Shown: positions 26,355-35,674, numbered from the stretch's first letter. The stretch: DNA of 48,362 nt from Lysinibacillus sphaericus (GCF_006864135.1 NZ_SADV01000029.1:1-48362), one strand, 5' to 3'. Numbers and translations are program-made. The notes: generated by a model not told the origin, from the letters alone.

Positions 26355-26420
26355 CCAGTTCAATAAGAAAAAAAGAGCTGCATATGCAATTCAATGATCT
26401 TCAAGTAAAGCACCCCATTA
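26355..26420. repeat. Diverged ~55-bp repeat, copy B
   Basis: Second copy of the repeat at 25518-25573, in the same orientation, ending at the stop codon of the CPBP pseudogene. The rest of 26135-26354 contains no gene I can support; a hairpin ACGGTATTCAAA/TTTGAAAGCCGT lies near 26208-26238. Confidence 0.6.
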
Positions 26421-26980
26421 AATAATGGTAACGAAAAAGTTATGAAGTGCGTGCAATATTATAACCGACCATAATGAACCAGTCTTTTTGTACACGAATC
26501 CAAAGAGTAAGCTTAAAATAAAAACATATGCATGCGTCCCAAAATGAAAGAATATATCATTGTAAATCCAAACTGGAAAGTGTATTACTAAAAATAATAA
26601 AGCGGTAATAACATTTGCTTTCAAAAGGCCATTTTTTTATTTATCTCTTGTAAAATAAACCCCCTAAAAACAATTTCTTCAGCAATCCCAGCCATTAGAA
26701 AGACATTTAAGTAATCATCAATAGATAATGAAAATTGAAATGATTGCTGCCTAATGATATAAGTTTCAATAGCAAAATATAAGCCAACTAACAGTGAAAG
26801 AAATATTCCCCAAAAGAAACCTTTCTTAACATTAATGTTCATTTTTAAGTAGTCAAATGGATTAGTAATTAAATAATATTTTATGTATAACCAAGTTGGA
26901 ACAATCCAAACAAGACCTTTAACCAGTGTTTTTACATCATTATTTTTCACGTTGTTTTCAACACTTAATTTCAATTCCAT
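26418..26980 (-). pseudogene. CPBP (CAAX-type) intramembrane protease, frameshifted
   Basis: Two abutting frames form one CPBP/Abi-family membrane protease. The first (26980-26621) ends with the EExxxR motif EEIVFRG and stops in MAF-TGA. The second (from 26624) continues as LKANVITALLFLVIHFPVW with the second-motif His, then HALHNF, the third motif. One T missing in a T4/T5 run at ~26624 explains the break. Complete, it would be ~187 aa with five or six helices. Such proteases often protect against peptides or act in bacteriocin immunity. GGAGGTATAA precedes ATG at 26980. Confidence 0.8.
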
Positions 26981-27236
26981 TTATACCTCCTAAAATCCAA
27001 GGCTTTTTCATTTTTCAATATTTACCAAATTAAGTATACCATGTCCTTAACGTTCAGTCTTTGAAATATACTGCTAAATCCGCCGTTTGTATCTCATAAA
27101 TTCAACTAAATCAATATAAAAACATGTCAATTTCATCGTACATATTTGTTATACGTTGTTCCCCCTTAATTACCCCTTTTCAAGGTAATATGCAAGAATA
27201 CCCAATAATAATTATAAAACAGAAAGGGGGGTGGAT

Positions 27237-27772
27237 ATGGAGCCAGAATATATAAGGGACTATGTGACGTACGCAGCGTTTTTAGGTATGTTTAGTTTTG
27301 CATGGTTTGGGTGGGCTCAGGAGAATCCCAGAGAAAATTGGCGCAAGTATATCGGGGTTGCTTCCGGAATTGCGTTGTTAGTATGCCTGATTGGCGTGTA
27401 CTTAAGCGTGACGCACTGGGATGCGGCTACTACTTTGTCAGAAAAGGACACGTTTAATAACTACCTAATTGTTTTCTACACTGAATTTTTTATCGCGGGT
27501 CTCGGTGCTTTCTTGTTAATCCGGAGTAAAAAAAAGATTATGTTGCTCCGTGGGTTGCTTTTGTCGTAGGTGTCCACTTTTTCTGGTTAGTAAAAATCTT
27601 TAAAGACCCCAGTTTGTATATTTTAGCGGTACTCATTATAGCAATTGCGATCATATCACCATGGGGATCAAAAAAATTGGGCGTTGCCAGCAGTGCAATC
27701 ACCGGAATAGGAGCTGGCATAGCTTTATTTTATTTTGCCATATTGGGATTAATTCGCTACCTTTTGGTATAA
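27237..27772 (+). pseudogene. Six-helix membrane protein split at an A8 run
   Basis: ATG at 27237 follows AAAGGGGGGTGGAT. Frame 1 encodes ~110 residues with three membrane helices (YAAFLGMFSFAWFGWAQENP, GVASGIALLVCLIGVYL, FFIAGLGAFLLI) and reaches RSKKK at an A8G run (27528-27536). The -1 frame then continues coherently as DYVAPWVAFVVGVHFFWLV, ILAVLIIAIAIISPWG and GIGAGIALFYFAILGLIRYL to a TAA at 27770-27772. The whole would be ~178 aa. The run reads A-AAA-AAG in the correct phase for -1 slippage. No family named; a real frameshift, recoding or a consensus error are all possible. Confidence 0.7.
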
Positions 27773-27890
27773 ACATTATTTGCTAAAAATCACTCGGAAA
27801 ACATTTGTCGTTTTCATGTTTTATTGACTGCTTTAATGGAACAATGCAAAGATCAATTTTTTTATAAAAACCAACTTTTCAACTACAGGA

Positions 27891-27934
27891 AAAGCATCCA
27901 TTTTGAACAATCTTTTTTCAAAAATGGATGCTTT
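27891..27934. terminator. Hairpin between convergent units
   Basis: AAAGCATCCATTTT/AAAATGGATGCTTT stem with a T-rich loop. T-runs outside the stem are weak, so it is a likely but not certain terminator. The rest of 27773-28136 holds only the small ORF at 28020. Confidence 0.5.
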
Positions 27935-28019
27935 AGTTTATCGTAAAATATATGTTTGCAAGGTATTTTAATTCAAACTTTATTCGAAAGCTACACAATA
28001 AAGAAAAAAAGAGATGACT

Positions 28020-28157
28020 ATGCAACTCAATTTAATTAACGACCCATTAGTTGAAGAAGAAAAATTACTACAAAGTCTGGGGAAACAATTGAAAATGGAA
28101 ACGTCCAACTGGCAAAACGACCATAAAGAAAGTTACTTAATCAATTTTAGAAATTGA
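28020..28157 (+). CDS. Possible 45-residue protein or gene fragment
   Basis: ATG preceded by AAGAGATGACT opens a 45-codon frame, MQLNLINDPLVEEEKLLQSL then a hydrophilic tail to INFRN. Composition is protein-like and acidic. It overlaps the end of the converging LysR gene by 21 bases. It may be the N-terminal relic of a longer gene. Confidence 0.25.
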   Translation: MQLNLINDPLVEEEKLLQSLGKQLKMETSNWQNDHKESYLINFRN

Positions 28158-29027
28158 TGAAAAGTATTCTAAAACAAATAAGCGAAACTGCTTAGCAATT
28201 GGCGTAAAGTAGCGCTTTTCGGACCATGCTAATCCAATAGTGCGTTGACAAGCTGGTTCAACTATTCGAAGTTTATGCGGAAACTCCCCTGATTTTGGTA
28301 CCCATGATAATTCAGAAACGAAAGCAACACCTAATCCTTGCCTAACTAAGTCTGAAATAACAGTGGGTTCGTCACCTTCAAAAGCGATATTTTGGACAAA
28401 CCCCGCTTCCCGACAATACTGGTCTGTTAGGTTTCGGAAGCCATATCCTGTATTCATGCTAATAAACGCTTCATCCTTCACCTCTTCAAGCCGCACACTT
28501 TCCTTCCCTGCTAACTTATGATTAGGTGGCACGATTAAAAATATTTCTTCCGTAATGAGTGGTTCCCATCTTATGCCTTCTCCTTCAATCGGAACTGAAG
28601 AAATACAATAATCCAGTTCCCCTTCCAATAGCATTTTTTTCATAGAAGAAATAGACTTTAGAAACTGTTGAAAACGGACATCAGGATATTCCGATAAAAA
28701 TGAACCTAATAATGCAGGTAACACTTTTGGAATCGTAACGGCTAATATAATACTCTTTTGATCTTGGTTAATAAAATGATTAAGTTCTCTTTGACCCTCA
28801 TTCAATTCTGCAAAAGCCCGGTCTACACGATTTAAAAAAACCTTCCCAGCTGCATTTAGACTAATTTTCCGATGTTCCCGATCAAACAATTCCACTCCTA
28901 AATCTTCCTCTAAACGAGAAATCGTTTTACTAAGCGATGGCTGGGCAATTTGAAGTTGTTCTGCTGCCTTCGTCATATGTTCCAGCCGAGCAACTGTTTG
29001 AAAGTACTTTAATTGCAAAAGTTCCAA
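28137..29027 (-). CDS. LysR-family transcriptional regulator
   Basis: A 296-aa LysR regulator. The N-terminal helix-turn-helix (MTKAAEQLQIAQPSLSKTIS) is at residues ~18-37, followed by the linker helix and a two-lobed effector-binding domain (~90-290; DYCISSVPIEGEGI, IFLIVPPNHKLAGKE). The start is TTG at 29027, 8 bases after AAAAGGGG. It is divergent from the YhgE/Pip gene, with palindromes between them. It probably activates or represses that gene in response to an unknown small ligand, and regulates itself. Confidence 0.9.
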   Translation of the reverse strand: MELLQLKYFQTVARLEHMTKAAEQLQIAQPSLSKTISRLEEDLGVELFDREHRKISLNAAGKVFLNRVDRAFAELNEGQRELNHFINQDQKSIILAVTIPKVLPALLGSFLSEYPDVRFQQFLKSISSMKKMLLEGELDYCISSVPIEGEGIRWEPLITEEIFLIVPPNHKLAGKESVRLEEVKDEAFISMNTGYGFRNLTDQYCREAGFVQNIAFEGDEPTVISDLVRQGLGVAFVSELSWVPKSGEFPHKLRIVEPACQRTIGLAWSEKRYFTPIAKQFRLFVLEYFSSISKID

Positions 29028-29045
29028 GTAGATTCCCCTTTTAAC

Positions 29046-29086
29046 ATAGATTCAAATCTATAATACATAACTTTTAATGTATTATA
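29046..29086. promoter_or_regulatory. Paired palindromes, likely LysR operators
   Basis: Two adjacent inverted repeats in the 121-bp divergent region: ATAGATT-CA-AATCTAT (29046-29061) and TATAATACAT-N8-ATGTATTATA (29059-29086), a perfect 10-bp arm pair that overlaps the first by three bases. The spacing and twofold symmetry fit LysR-type recognition and activation sites. Confidence 0.6.
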
Positions 29087-29148
29087 CAACATCAACATAT
29101 TAGATTATTATGAAATAATCCTTTAAGAAAAGAAAGGTAGGATATTTG

Positions 29149-31152
29149 ATGAAAGGATTACAATTAGTATTACAAGACTTAGTCGCCATTTGGAAACATA
29201 AGCACGGAAGAATTGCTTTAATCTTCCTTACTCTTGTTCCTTTAATTTACGCAGGATTTTTTTTAGCAGGCTATTGGGATCCATATGGACATTTAGATAA
29301 GCTTCCCGTAGCAGTCGTTAATCTCGATGAAGGTGCTAATATCGATAATGAATCCATTCACATCGGTGATGATTTTGTTGCTCAATTGAAGAAAGGTAAA
29401 GAATTAAATTTTCAATTTGTCTCTGCCAAGACGGCCAAAAAAGGGCTTGAAGCAGGCGACTATTATATGATCATCAAGATTCCAAAGGATTTTTCTAAAA
29501 ACATAACAACGGTAATGGATAAAACACCAAAACCAGCTAAGCTTTTATATGAAGTCAATCCAGGGAAAAACTATGTAGCATCACAAATTACTACAACGGC
29601 CATTGAAAAAATGAAAACAAAAATCAATGCTAACGTTACAAAGTTCTACTCGGAAACAATTCTAACTAAATTCCAGGATGTTTCAACTGGCTTCACGGGG
29701 GCAGGAACTGGGGCACAAAAGCTTTATAATGGATTAGTTGACGCACAAAATGGAAGCAGCAAATTAACAGATGGTATTCAAAGTTTAAATGAAGGTGCAC
29801 AAAAGCTTAAGACAGGTAGCACGGAACTTTCAGCTGGACAAAAAAGCTTATCTAATGGTGTAACTGCACTCACAACTGGTTCTAATTCCTTGCACAATGG
29901 ATTACAACAACTTACGGAAGGCGAACGCTCCCTACAATCGGGAATGGGTCAAGTAAGCCAAGGTATTACTAACTGGTCAATTGGAAATACAAAGTTAGTT
30001 CAAGGACAAGAAAAAGCAGCTAGTACAGCTAGGAATTTGGAGGAACAATTAACCCAATATGTAAAAGACCATCCCGAAGCGAAACAGGACCAAAAATTCC
30101 AACAAATTATGGCTTTATCAGAGGCATTATCCGAGGCAGAAACTACTTTAAAAGCTGGCCAAGAACAGGTTGATGTAGCTGCCAAAAAAATTGCTACTGG
30201 ACAAACCTCACTTCAAACTGGCATGGAAACGTTTGGGAATAAAATAACTCAGGCTACCGAAGGAGCAAAACGATTACAAGAGGGTACGACTGAAATCGCA
30301 AGCGGATTTACAAAATGGGTGACAGGCTATACTACACTTAACACTGGAATCACAACTCTCGCTAATGGAATCAGTCATGAATCAAGCGGATTAGCGGATC
30401 TACATGACGGGCTTTCTTCTCTAGTAACTGGCTCAAATGAGTTAGCGACAAAACTAAATGATGCAGCGGAAAAAACATCTAATCTTCAAAACAACGATTC
30501 TACCTCAACGATGTTTGCACAACCAATTGAATTAGTAGAATCCGAATTATCTAATGTTCCGAACTATGGAGCTGGCATCGCTCCTTACTTCTTATCTCTT
30601 GCTTTATTTGTAGGAGGTATTATGGCAGCCAATATCCTGCCGCTAGGACGTAGAGAACTTCTAAAAGTAACTGGTACTGTTCACTTTATCAATAAACTTG
30701 GATTAGTTTATGTAGTGGGATTAATTCAGACACTTATTGTGGACCTCGTAGTACTTTTAGGATTTAAATTAACAGTGGCAAGTGTACCGTTATTCATCCT
30801 ATCAAGTATTATCGTATCTTTAACTTTCATGACCTTCATCCTGATGCTTATAATACTCTTTGGGAATCTCGGTAAATTACTAGCCGTCACACTCTTAGTA
30901 TTTCAATTAGCAACCTGTGGTGGAACTTTCCCAGGTGAACTTGAAAATCCAATGTTAGCTAGGATTGGAGGGTTTTTACCGATGGCGCATTCATTAAAAA
31001 GCTTCCAGGAAGTTGTTTCACTCGGTGGATGGTCAAACTTAATCACCCAAGGATGTATATTACTCATTTATCTTTTACTCGCGTTCATCATCGGCTGGAT
31101 TTCAAGTCATATCCAGCATAGAGAACCATCCAATGTAGAAATTGTAAAATAA
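29149..31152 (+). CDS. YhgE/Pip-family membrane protein
   Basis: A 667-aa protein of the YhgE/Pip family (ABC-2-like permease fold with a long extracytoplasmic domain). One N-terminal helix at ~20-42 is followed by the conserved LPVAVVNLDEGA, then ~350 residues of heptad-like repeats (SLNEGAQKLKTGSTELSAGQ and similar GxxxLxxG units). Five or six C-terminal helices close it, including GGTFPGELENPM. Relatives include lactococcal phage infection protein Pip and YueB, the SPP1 receptor, so it could serve as a phage receptor or export factor. I chose ATG at 29149 after AGGTAGGATATTTG. Confidence 0.88.
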   Translation: MKGLQLVLQDLVAIWKHKHGRIALIFLTLVPLIYAGFFLAGYWDPYGHLDKLPVAVVNLDEGANIDNESIHIGDDFVAQLKKGKELNFQFVSAKTAKKGLEAGDYYMIIKIPKDFSKNITTVMDKTPKPAKLLYEVNPGKNYVASQITTTAIEKMKTKINANVTKFYSETILTKFQDVSTGFTGAGTGAQKLYNGLVDAQNGSSKLTDGIQSLNEGAQKLKTGSTELSAGQKSLSNGVTALTTGSNSLHNGLQQLTEGERSLQSGMGQVSQGITNWSIGNTKLVQGQEKAASTARNLEEQLTQYVKDHPEAKQDQKFQQIMALSEALSEAETTLKAGQEQVDVAAKKIATGQTSLQTGMETFGNKITQATEGAKRLQEGTTEIASGFTKWVTGYTTLNTGITTLANGISHESSGLADLHDGLSSLVTGSNELATKLNDAAEKTSNLQNNDSTSTMFAQPIELVESELSNVPNYGAGIAPYFLSLALFVGGIMAANILPLGRRELLKVTGTVHFINKLGLVYVVGLIQTLIVDLVVLLGFKLTVASVPLFILSSIIVSLTFMTFILMLIILFGNLGKLLAVTLLVFQLATCGGTFPGELENPMLARIGGFLPMAHSLKSFQEVVSLGGWSNLITQGCILLIYLLLAFIIGWISSHIQHREPSNVEIVK

Positions 31153-31178
31153 CAATTTGAGATTTTTTTACACAAAAA

Positions 31179-31205
31179 TGGGGTACAAGTTATTCTTGTA
31201 CCCCA
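31179..31205. terminator. Bidirectional terminator
   Basis: TGGGGTACAAG/CTTGTACCCCA with a 5-base loop. The T-run is on the minus side, so it best serves the ykuI homologue; it also separates the convergent YhgE/Pip gene. Confidence 0.8.
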
Positions 31206-31234
31206 TAAACCTTAATATATAGGCATTTGTCAGA

Positions 31235-32440
31235 CTATCTAAATATGTTGTGTTCATATAGGTAATCATATGAAAGATCGACGAATAAATACTCATGCTC
31301 GTTAATAGCAATCGAAAATGTTCTAGTAATTTCCCCTGTCTCGATATCTCGATAAAGCTCTGAGATTTCTCCACTTTGATCGTTGCGCATTTTAATGATT
31401 GTTTGTAGGAAGTACGGGCGCCAACTCCAGTTTTTATTGATTGCTCTAGGCTGCAATTCCCACTGTCCATCTATACGCATTACGTTTGGAGAAAGTTGGA
31501 AGCCATCTTCATTACAAATATATACTCGGAACGAATAACTATCCAATAGCTGCGCTAAATGCTCTAAAAGTGTGATGTTGTCACTAGAAGGTTTGACACG
31601 ATGGACAATCGCTTCTAGCTCCTCTCTCAGCTTTTTCAACTCGAAATATTGTGCCTCTAGAATTTTCTTTTCAGAGGTAATAAACTGCTGGCACTCTTCC
31701 TTAAAACGTTCCTTTAAAATATCCTTCTCTACGAATGTTATGGCAGGGTTTGCCAAGTATCGCCCCTGATAAAATCGGCCCCCGTTCTTCCAAGCAAACT
31801 GCAATTGATACACAGTTTCGATTCCTTCAAATAAAAGATTTGCGCCAATTTTATAAGCGAGACTACCTATTGCTGATATCATATCAGACTGTGCAGACCA
31901 AGAATCATAATTTAAGTCTTGAATATCGACCTTTAAAATTTGTGGTGATAATAGAGCAATGTGCTCTAAATGACTCTCCGCTCCCACTTCCTGAACGGCA
32001 ATTTTGACACCAAAAGTCGTAAAGTAACGTACTGCATGGTGCAGCTTATGAATATCACCTAAAAAACGATGCTCAGAAACAACTAATACAATACGATGTA
32101 AATCATCTTCACTTATATATTGTTGAATAATATTAAAATGACTTTCACCAAAATCCTGCATCAGTAAGTTCGGGTTACTAGGAATATAAATATCAATATC
32201 CTGTCCGATTTCTTCTACTTTGGCTAATGCAGCATGTAGAATTTTATGTTCCATGTCAATACGATACTCTTCTGGAATATCTTCATTATTCACAAAATCT
32301 TTTAAATTAATTTGTTGACCCTCGATTTGTAACTGTCCGGAAATTTCGTAGGCAATCACCGTATGCGCATCCGCGCTAAAAATAGGTTGAAAATACCCAT
32401 GTATTTGATCTAAATTTGTTAAAACCTCAATTGCATCCAT
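31235..32440 (-). CDS. ykuI: YkuI-like degenerate EAL-domain protein
   Basis: A 401-aa protein close in length and order to B. subtilis YkuI: an EAL fold (residues ~1-245) and a C-terminal PAS-like YkuI_C domain (~265-401). In the EAL position it reads YEISGQ rather than EALxR; FEGIET is kept late in the domain. YkuI binds cyclic-di-GMP but is not known to be an active phosphodiesterase, so this protein is likely a c-di-GMP receptor. I chose ATG at 32440, 8 bases after GGAGG, over an upstream in-frame ATG at 32485. Confidence 0.85.
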   Translation of the reverse strand: MDAIEVLTNLDQIHGYFQPIFSADAHTVIAYEISGQLQIEGQQINLKDFVNNEDIPEEYRIDMEHKILHAALAKVEEIGQDIDIYIPSNPNLLMQDFGESHFNIIQQYISEDDLHRIVLVVSEHRFLGDIHKLHHAVRYFTTFGVKIAVQEVGAESHLEHIALLSPQILKVDIQDLNYDSWSAQSDMISAIGSLAYKIGANLLFEGIETVYQLQFAWKNGGRFYQGRYLANPAITFVEKDILKERFKEECQQFITSEKKILEAQYFELKKLREELEAIVHRVKPSSDNITLLEHLAQLLDSYSFRVYICNEDGFQLSPNVMRIDGQWELQPRAINKNWSWRPYFLQTIIKMRNDQSGEISELYRDIETGEITRTFSIAINEHEYLFVDLSYDYLYEHNIFR

Positions 32441-32914
32441 TGTCGAAACCTCCATACATGATGTTATCCAAGAATAACATTGCATTCACAGCTTATTACA
32501 TGAAAAAAAGCTCTCTGACTGTATAATAATTTGTTTAAAGTAAATTGGCAACTTCACATGGCGTTATTTTATGGAAAAAATCTGTCCGGAAATTTAACAA
32601 ACTTCCACCTAACGGATTTATTTTTTTCTGACAATTCATCACTAATAACGACTTTCTCGCCTAATAGGTTGCTGGAGTAAGCTTATTGTTATTTAGCGTC
32701 ACTCAATATCATTCACAAAATTTTTCCTGTATCGCTGTTTAAAAAAATCGCACAGAATACCTTTATCTTATAACTTATGCAACAATTCAATATGAGAGCT
32801 ATGATCATTAAAGGTTTTCATCCTTTATCCTAAAATTATTCAGCCGTTCACCCACACCAATAAAAAGCAGTATTCCAAAGTATGGATTATATCCTACAGG
32901 AATACTGCTCATGA
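32441..32914. other. Intergenic region
   Basis: About 470 bases upstream of ykuI and downstream of the zinc-ribbon gene. I see no gene, riboswitch or clear terminator. Short open frames at the end of the zinc-ribbon gene are shadows. Confidence 0.3.
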
Positions 32915-34021
32915 CTATTCTGACATAAAAAAATACCAAATAATAGCAATTGCAATTAAAGATAAGATAACAGCAATTGTTACACGAAGTGGTGAAATTG
33001 GGGCATCCCCACCTACTCGACCTGTTTGTCCATTTACCATAAATCGATAAATTTTCTCTTTGTAACGGAATGAAGAAAGCCAAATCGGCAACATTAGATA
33101 TTTGTATGTAATATCATCATGAGTCGTTGAGAAATGTAAATTGGATACTACATCCGCATTATGTTCCCAACGTATTTTTGACGTAATTTGTGCATTTAGA
33201 TGATCAGAAATTTCCCTCTTCGCCTGACTCCACCCATCTTGTAAACCAATACTGTAGCGCTCTGATAAAAATCCTGATACATATTCTGGTTTATAGGCTT
33301 TATTATTGAGTAAATTAAAGGGTTCTATTTTTCTCATCATATTACGATCATAACGTGTTGTCGCACTGATTAAATGATCATCTATAAATTCCTGATAAAA
33401 ACCACTTGTAGAATACCAATCAGTTTCAGTTCGAGTATTTCCATCTTTATCTGTAACTGTGCGATGTCTACCGTACCTTGCAGAATACCTTGAGCTTGTT
33501 TTCGTATCAAAAGTCCAATAAGGAAGATATACCCCTTTAAATGAATCAGGCTTTGCACTCTCTTTTGCTGCTCTCGGTGTAAACCATTTTCCCTTAATCC
33601 AACTTTGGAAGTTCTCTCCCGCTTGCTTATCTGTTATTTCAAATGCGCATACCCCGTTCGGGGCTAGTGTATTTTCAGCACTAGCCTCCATAACCTGATT
33701 AGAGCCACAGTATGGGCAACTATCAGCTACCTGTAATGCATCATAAATCGTTTCTGCCGCACAGGATTTGCAAATGACTGTCTTTTTCTCAACACCCCAG
33801 TTAAAATTCCCACGTTCTTCAGCCATTGCAAAATCCATTTCCTGGGCAACTTTTTCCTCTTGCTTCTCTGGGGCTGCAATTTCAGTCTCATAGCCACAAT
33901 AAGGACATGTTAGCTTTCCAGTTGCTGGGTTGAATTCAATGGATGCACTACATGATGGACACTCAGCGTCAAAATCAAGCTTTACTTGTTTAGCATTTTC
34001 AGCATCTTGCGTTGGCATCAT
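32915..34021 (-). CDS. TFIIB-type zinc-ribbon membrane protein (YdjG-like)
   Basis: A 368-aa protein with two N-terminal zinc ribbons: CPSC...CPYC (residues ~21-42) and CKSC...CPYC (~84-104). A central domain of unknown fold follows, then one C-terminal membrane helix (VTIAVILSLIAIAIIWYFF). Its stand is next to an SPFH/zinc-ribbon protein, matching the ydjG/ydjI pair of the B. subtilis PspA-linked ydj operon, here without pspA or ydjH. Its start lies 11 bp after the upstream stop, with AAGGAGATGACTA before ATG. Likely part of a membrane-stress or membrane-domain system (inference). Confidence 0.8.
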   Translation of the reverse strand: MMPTQDAENAKQVKLDFDAECPSCSASIEFNPATGKLTCPYCGYETEIAAPEKQEEKVAQEMDFAMAEERGNFNWGVEKKTVICKSCAAETIYDALQVADSCPYCGSNQVMEASAENTLAPNGVCAFEITDKQAGENFQSWIKGKWFTPRAAKESAKPDSFKGVYLPYWTFDTKTSSRYSARYGRHRTVTDKDGNTRTETDWYSTSGFYQEFIDDHLISATTRYDRNMMRKIEPFNLLNNKAYKPEYVSGFLSERYSIGLQDGWSQAKREISDHLNAQITSKIRWEHNADVVSNLHFSTTHDDITYKYLMLPIWLSSFRYKEKIYRFMVNGQTGRVGGDAPISPLRVTIAVILSLIAIAIIWYFFMSE

Positions 34022-34032
34022 TAGTCATCTCC

Positions 34033-35349
34033 TTACTTAACATCATTCTCATCAAACACATCACCACACTCTGGACAGAATTTTGGTGGGTTTGCAGGAT
34101 CCTCAGGTTGCCAACCACATTTATCGCAAACGTATTGTAATGCTCCTGAAGGTTTTTTAGCACCACATTCGCTACAGAATTTGCCTTTGTTGACAGCACC
34201 ACATGTACAAGTCCATCCTTCTTCTGCTGGTTTTGGTGATCCACAATTTGAACAGAATTTACCCGTGTTTTCACTACCACATGCACATTTCCATGTAGCT
34301 GAGTTCGTCGCTGTTTGTCCTTGTTGAGCTGCCTGTTTATTTTGTTCATTCATTTGGTAAAGCTGTCCTGCATTAACACCGCCCGCTTGTGTCGCCATGT
34401 TCATGCCCATAAATCCTGCCATTGCTCCGCCATCATTATTAGCTGCTGCAATCATTGCTTCCGCCTGTGCACCTGTTAAATGAGCTGCAGCCATACCTGG
34501 ATCACGCATTACTGCATTTCGTTGTAGTTGTTTAATCATTGCTTCATCTTCTTCAGATGCTTTTAATGAACTAACGCCAAATGATACAACTGCTAAACCA
34601 CGTGTTGCTAGCCACTTCTCTGATAACACTTTATTTAGGGCATCTGCTAGAGCAACCGTATGTGCAGGAATTTCACTATAGCGTACCCCGCTTGCTGAAA
34701 TATGTGCGAAGGCCGGCTGTAACGCAGTCATCAATTCCGTTTTTAATTGGCTATCGATTGCATCTCTTGTAAATTCTCGTTCAACGTTTCCACATACATT
34801 TGTATAGAATAATAATGGATCGACAATTTTATATGAATATTCGCCATGGCAACGAATAGCAATATCAATATCTAGGCCGATATTACGGTCGATCACACGG
34901 AAAGGAATCGGTGCAGGTGTCCCATATTTATTACCTACGATTTCTTTTTTATTAAAATAATACACACGCTGATCCTTTGCAGGTTCCCCGCCAAATGTGA
35001 AGCGTTTACCAATCTGCTTGAATGTTTCCTTTATACCTTCGGACAAATCATTGCCATACATTATCGACGGCTCTGTGGATGTATCATAAACATACTCACC
35101 AGACTCCGCAGAGAACTCTACTACTTTCCCTTGCTCGACAATCATCATACATTGCCCTTCATTGATAGCAATAATAGAGCCATTACTAATAATGTTGTCA
35201 TTGCCTTTATTTGACCCTCTTTTAGAAGTACGTTTATGCCCCTTTTCCACAAGCACATCCGCTGACAGTGACTCACAATAGAAATATTCACGCCATTGAT
35301 CTTCTAAAACACCTGCTAATGCGCCAACTCCTGCTTTTAATAAACCCAT
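34033..35349 (-). CDS. SPFH-domain protein with three C-terminal zinc ribbons (YdjI-like)
   Basis: A 438-aa protein. The SPFH/virion-core-like domain fills residues ~20-300 (EDQWREYFYCE at the start, GLDIDIAIRCHGEYSYKI in the middle). A Gly/Ala/Met/Gln-rich linker follows, then three zinc ribbons at the end: CACGSENTGKFCSNCG, CTCGAVNKGKFCSECG and CDKCGW...CPECG. It has no membrane helix; such proteins associate with membrane lipid domains. I chose ATG at 35349 after AAGGTGGG. It is the first gene of a two-gene operon with the YdjG-like gene. Confidence 0.85.
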   Translation of the reverse strand: MGLLKAGVGALAGVLEDQWREYFYCESLSADVLVEKGHKRTSKRGSNKGNDNIISNGSIIAINEGQCMMIVEQGKVVEFSAESGEYVYDTSTEPSIMYGNDLSEGIKETFKQIGKRFTFGGEPAKDQRVYYFNKKEIVGNKYGTPAPIPFRVIDRNIGLDIDIAIRCHGEYSYKIVDPLLFYTNVCGNVEREFTRDAIDSQLKTELMTALQPAFAHISASGVRYSEIPAHTVALADALNKVLSEKWLATRGLAVVSFGVSSLKASEEDEAMIKQLQRNAVMRDPGMAAAHLTGAQAEAMIAAANNDGGAMAGFMGMNMATQAGGVNAGQLYQMNEQNKQAAQQGQTATNSATWKCACGSENTGKFCSNCGSPKPAEEGWTCTCGAVNKGKFCSECGAKKPSGALQYVCDKCGWQPEDPANPPKFCPECGDVFDENDVK

Positions 35350-35396
35350 ATTTATTCCCACCTTCAACTTATATACTTAAGACTTATTTTATCATA

Positions 35397-35522
35397 TCAA
35401 TTATGACTCGGCTTAATTGCGTCCGGATTCGGCTTTGTGCTTAGACCTGCATGGGGACCGACACGATGCCAGTCATTTCGATATTGCCACAGGTATGTGG
35501 CGTTTTTTCCGGTGCAGCTCAG
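35397..35522 (-). other. GC-richer island with a coding-like minus frame and a plus-strand terminator
   Basis: The minus frame is open for 41 codons without a start codon and reads TYLWQYRNDWHRVGPHAG then LSTKPNPDAIKPSHN, stop. Composition looks like a protein tail and base use is richer in GC than its flanks. On the plus strand GCCAC-AGGTAT-GTGGC followed by GTTTTTT (35486-35508) is a good intrinsic terminator. It may be the end of a deleted gene or a small structured RNA. Not recognised. Confidence 0.35.
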
Positions 35523-35674
35523 TTAGCCATTATCTCATGAACGCGATGATTTTAGGCTAACATCTAAAATGAACTCCTTGCCAAATCAGTGACATTCGCC
35601 GATAGATAAATAATCTAATCATTATGTAGTACGCATAAAACGGATAATTTGTTTCATTTTTTTTAAACTTCTCT

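Noticed and set aside
35404..35508. T-box leader
   Set aside because: GC-rich with a terminator, but the T-box antiterminator consensus is absent and no gene follows on the plus strand.
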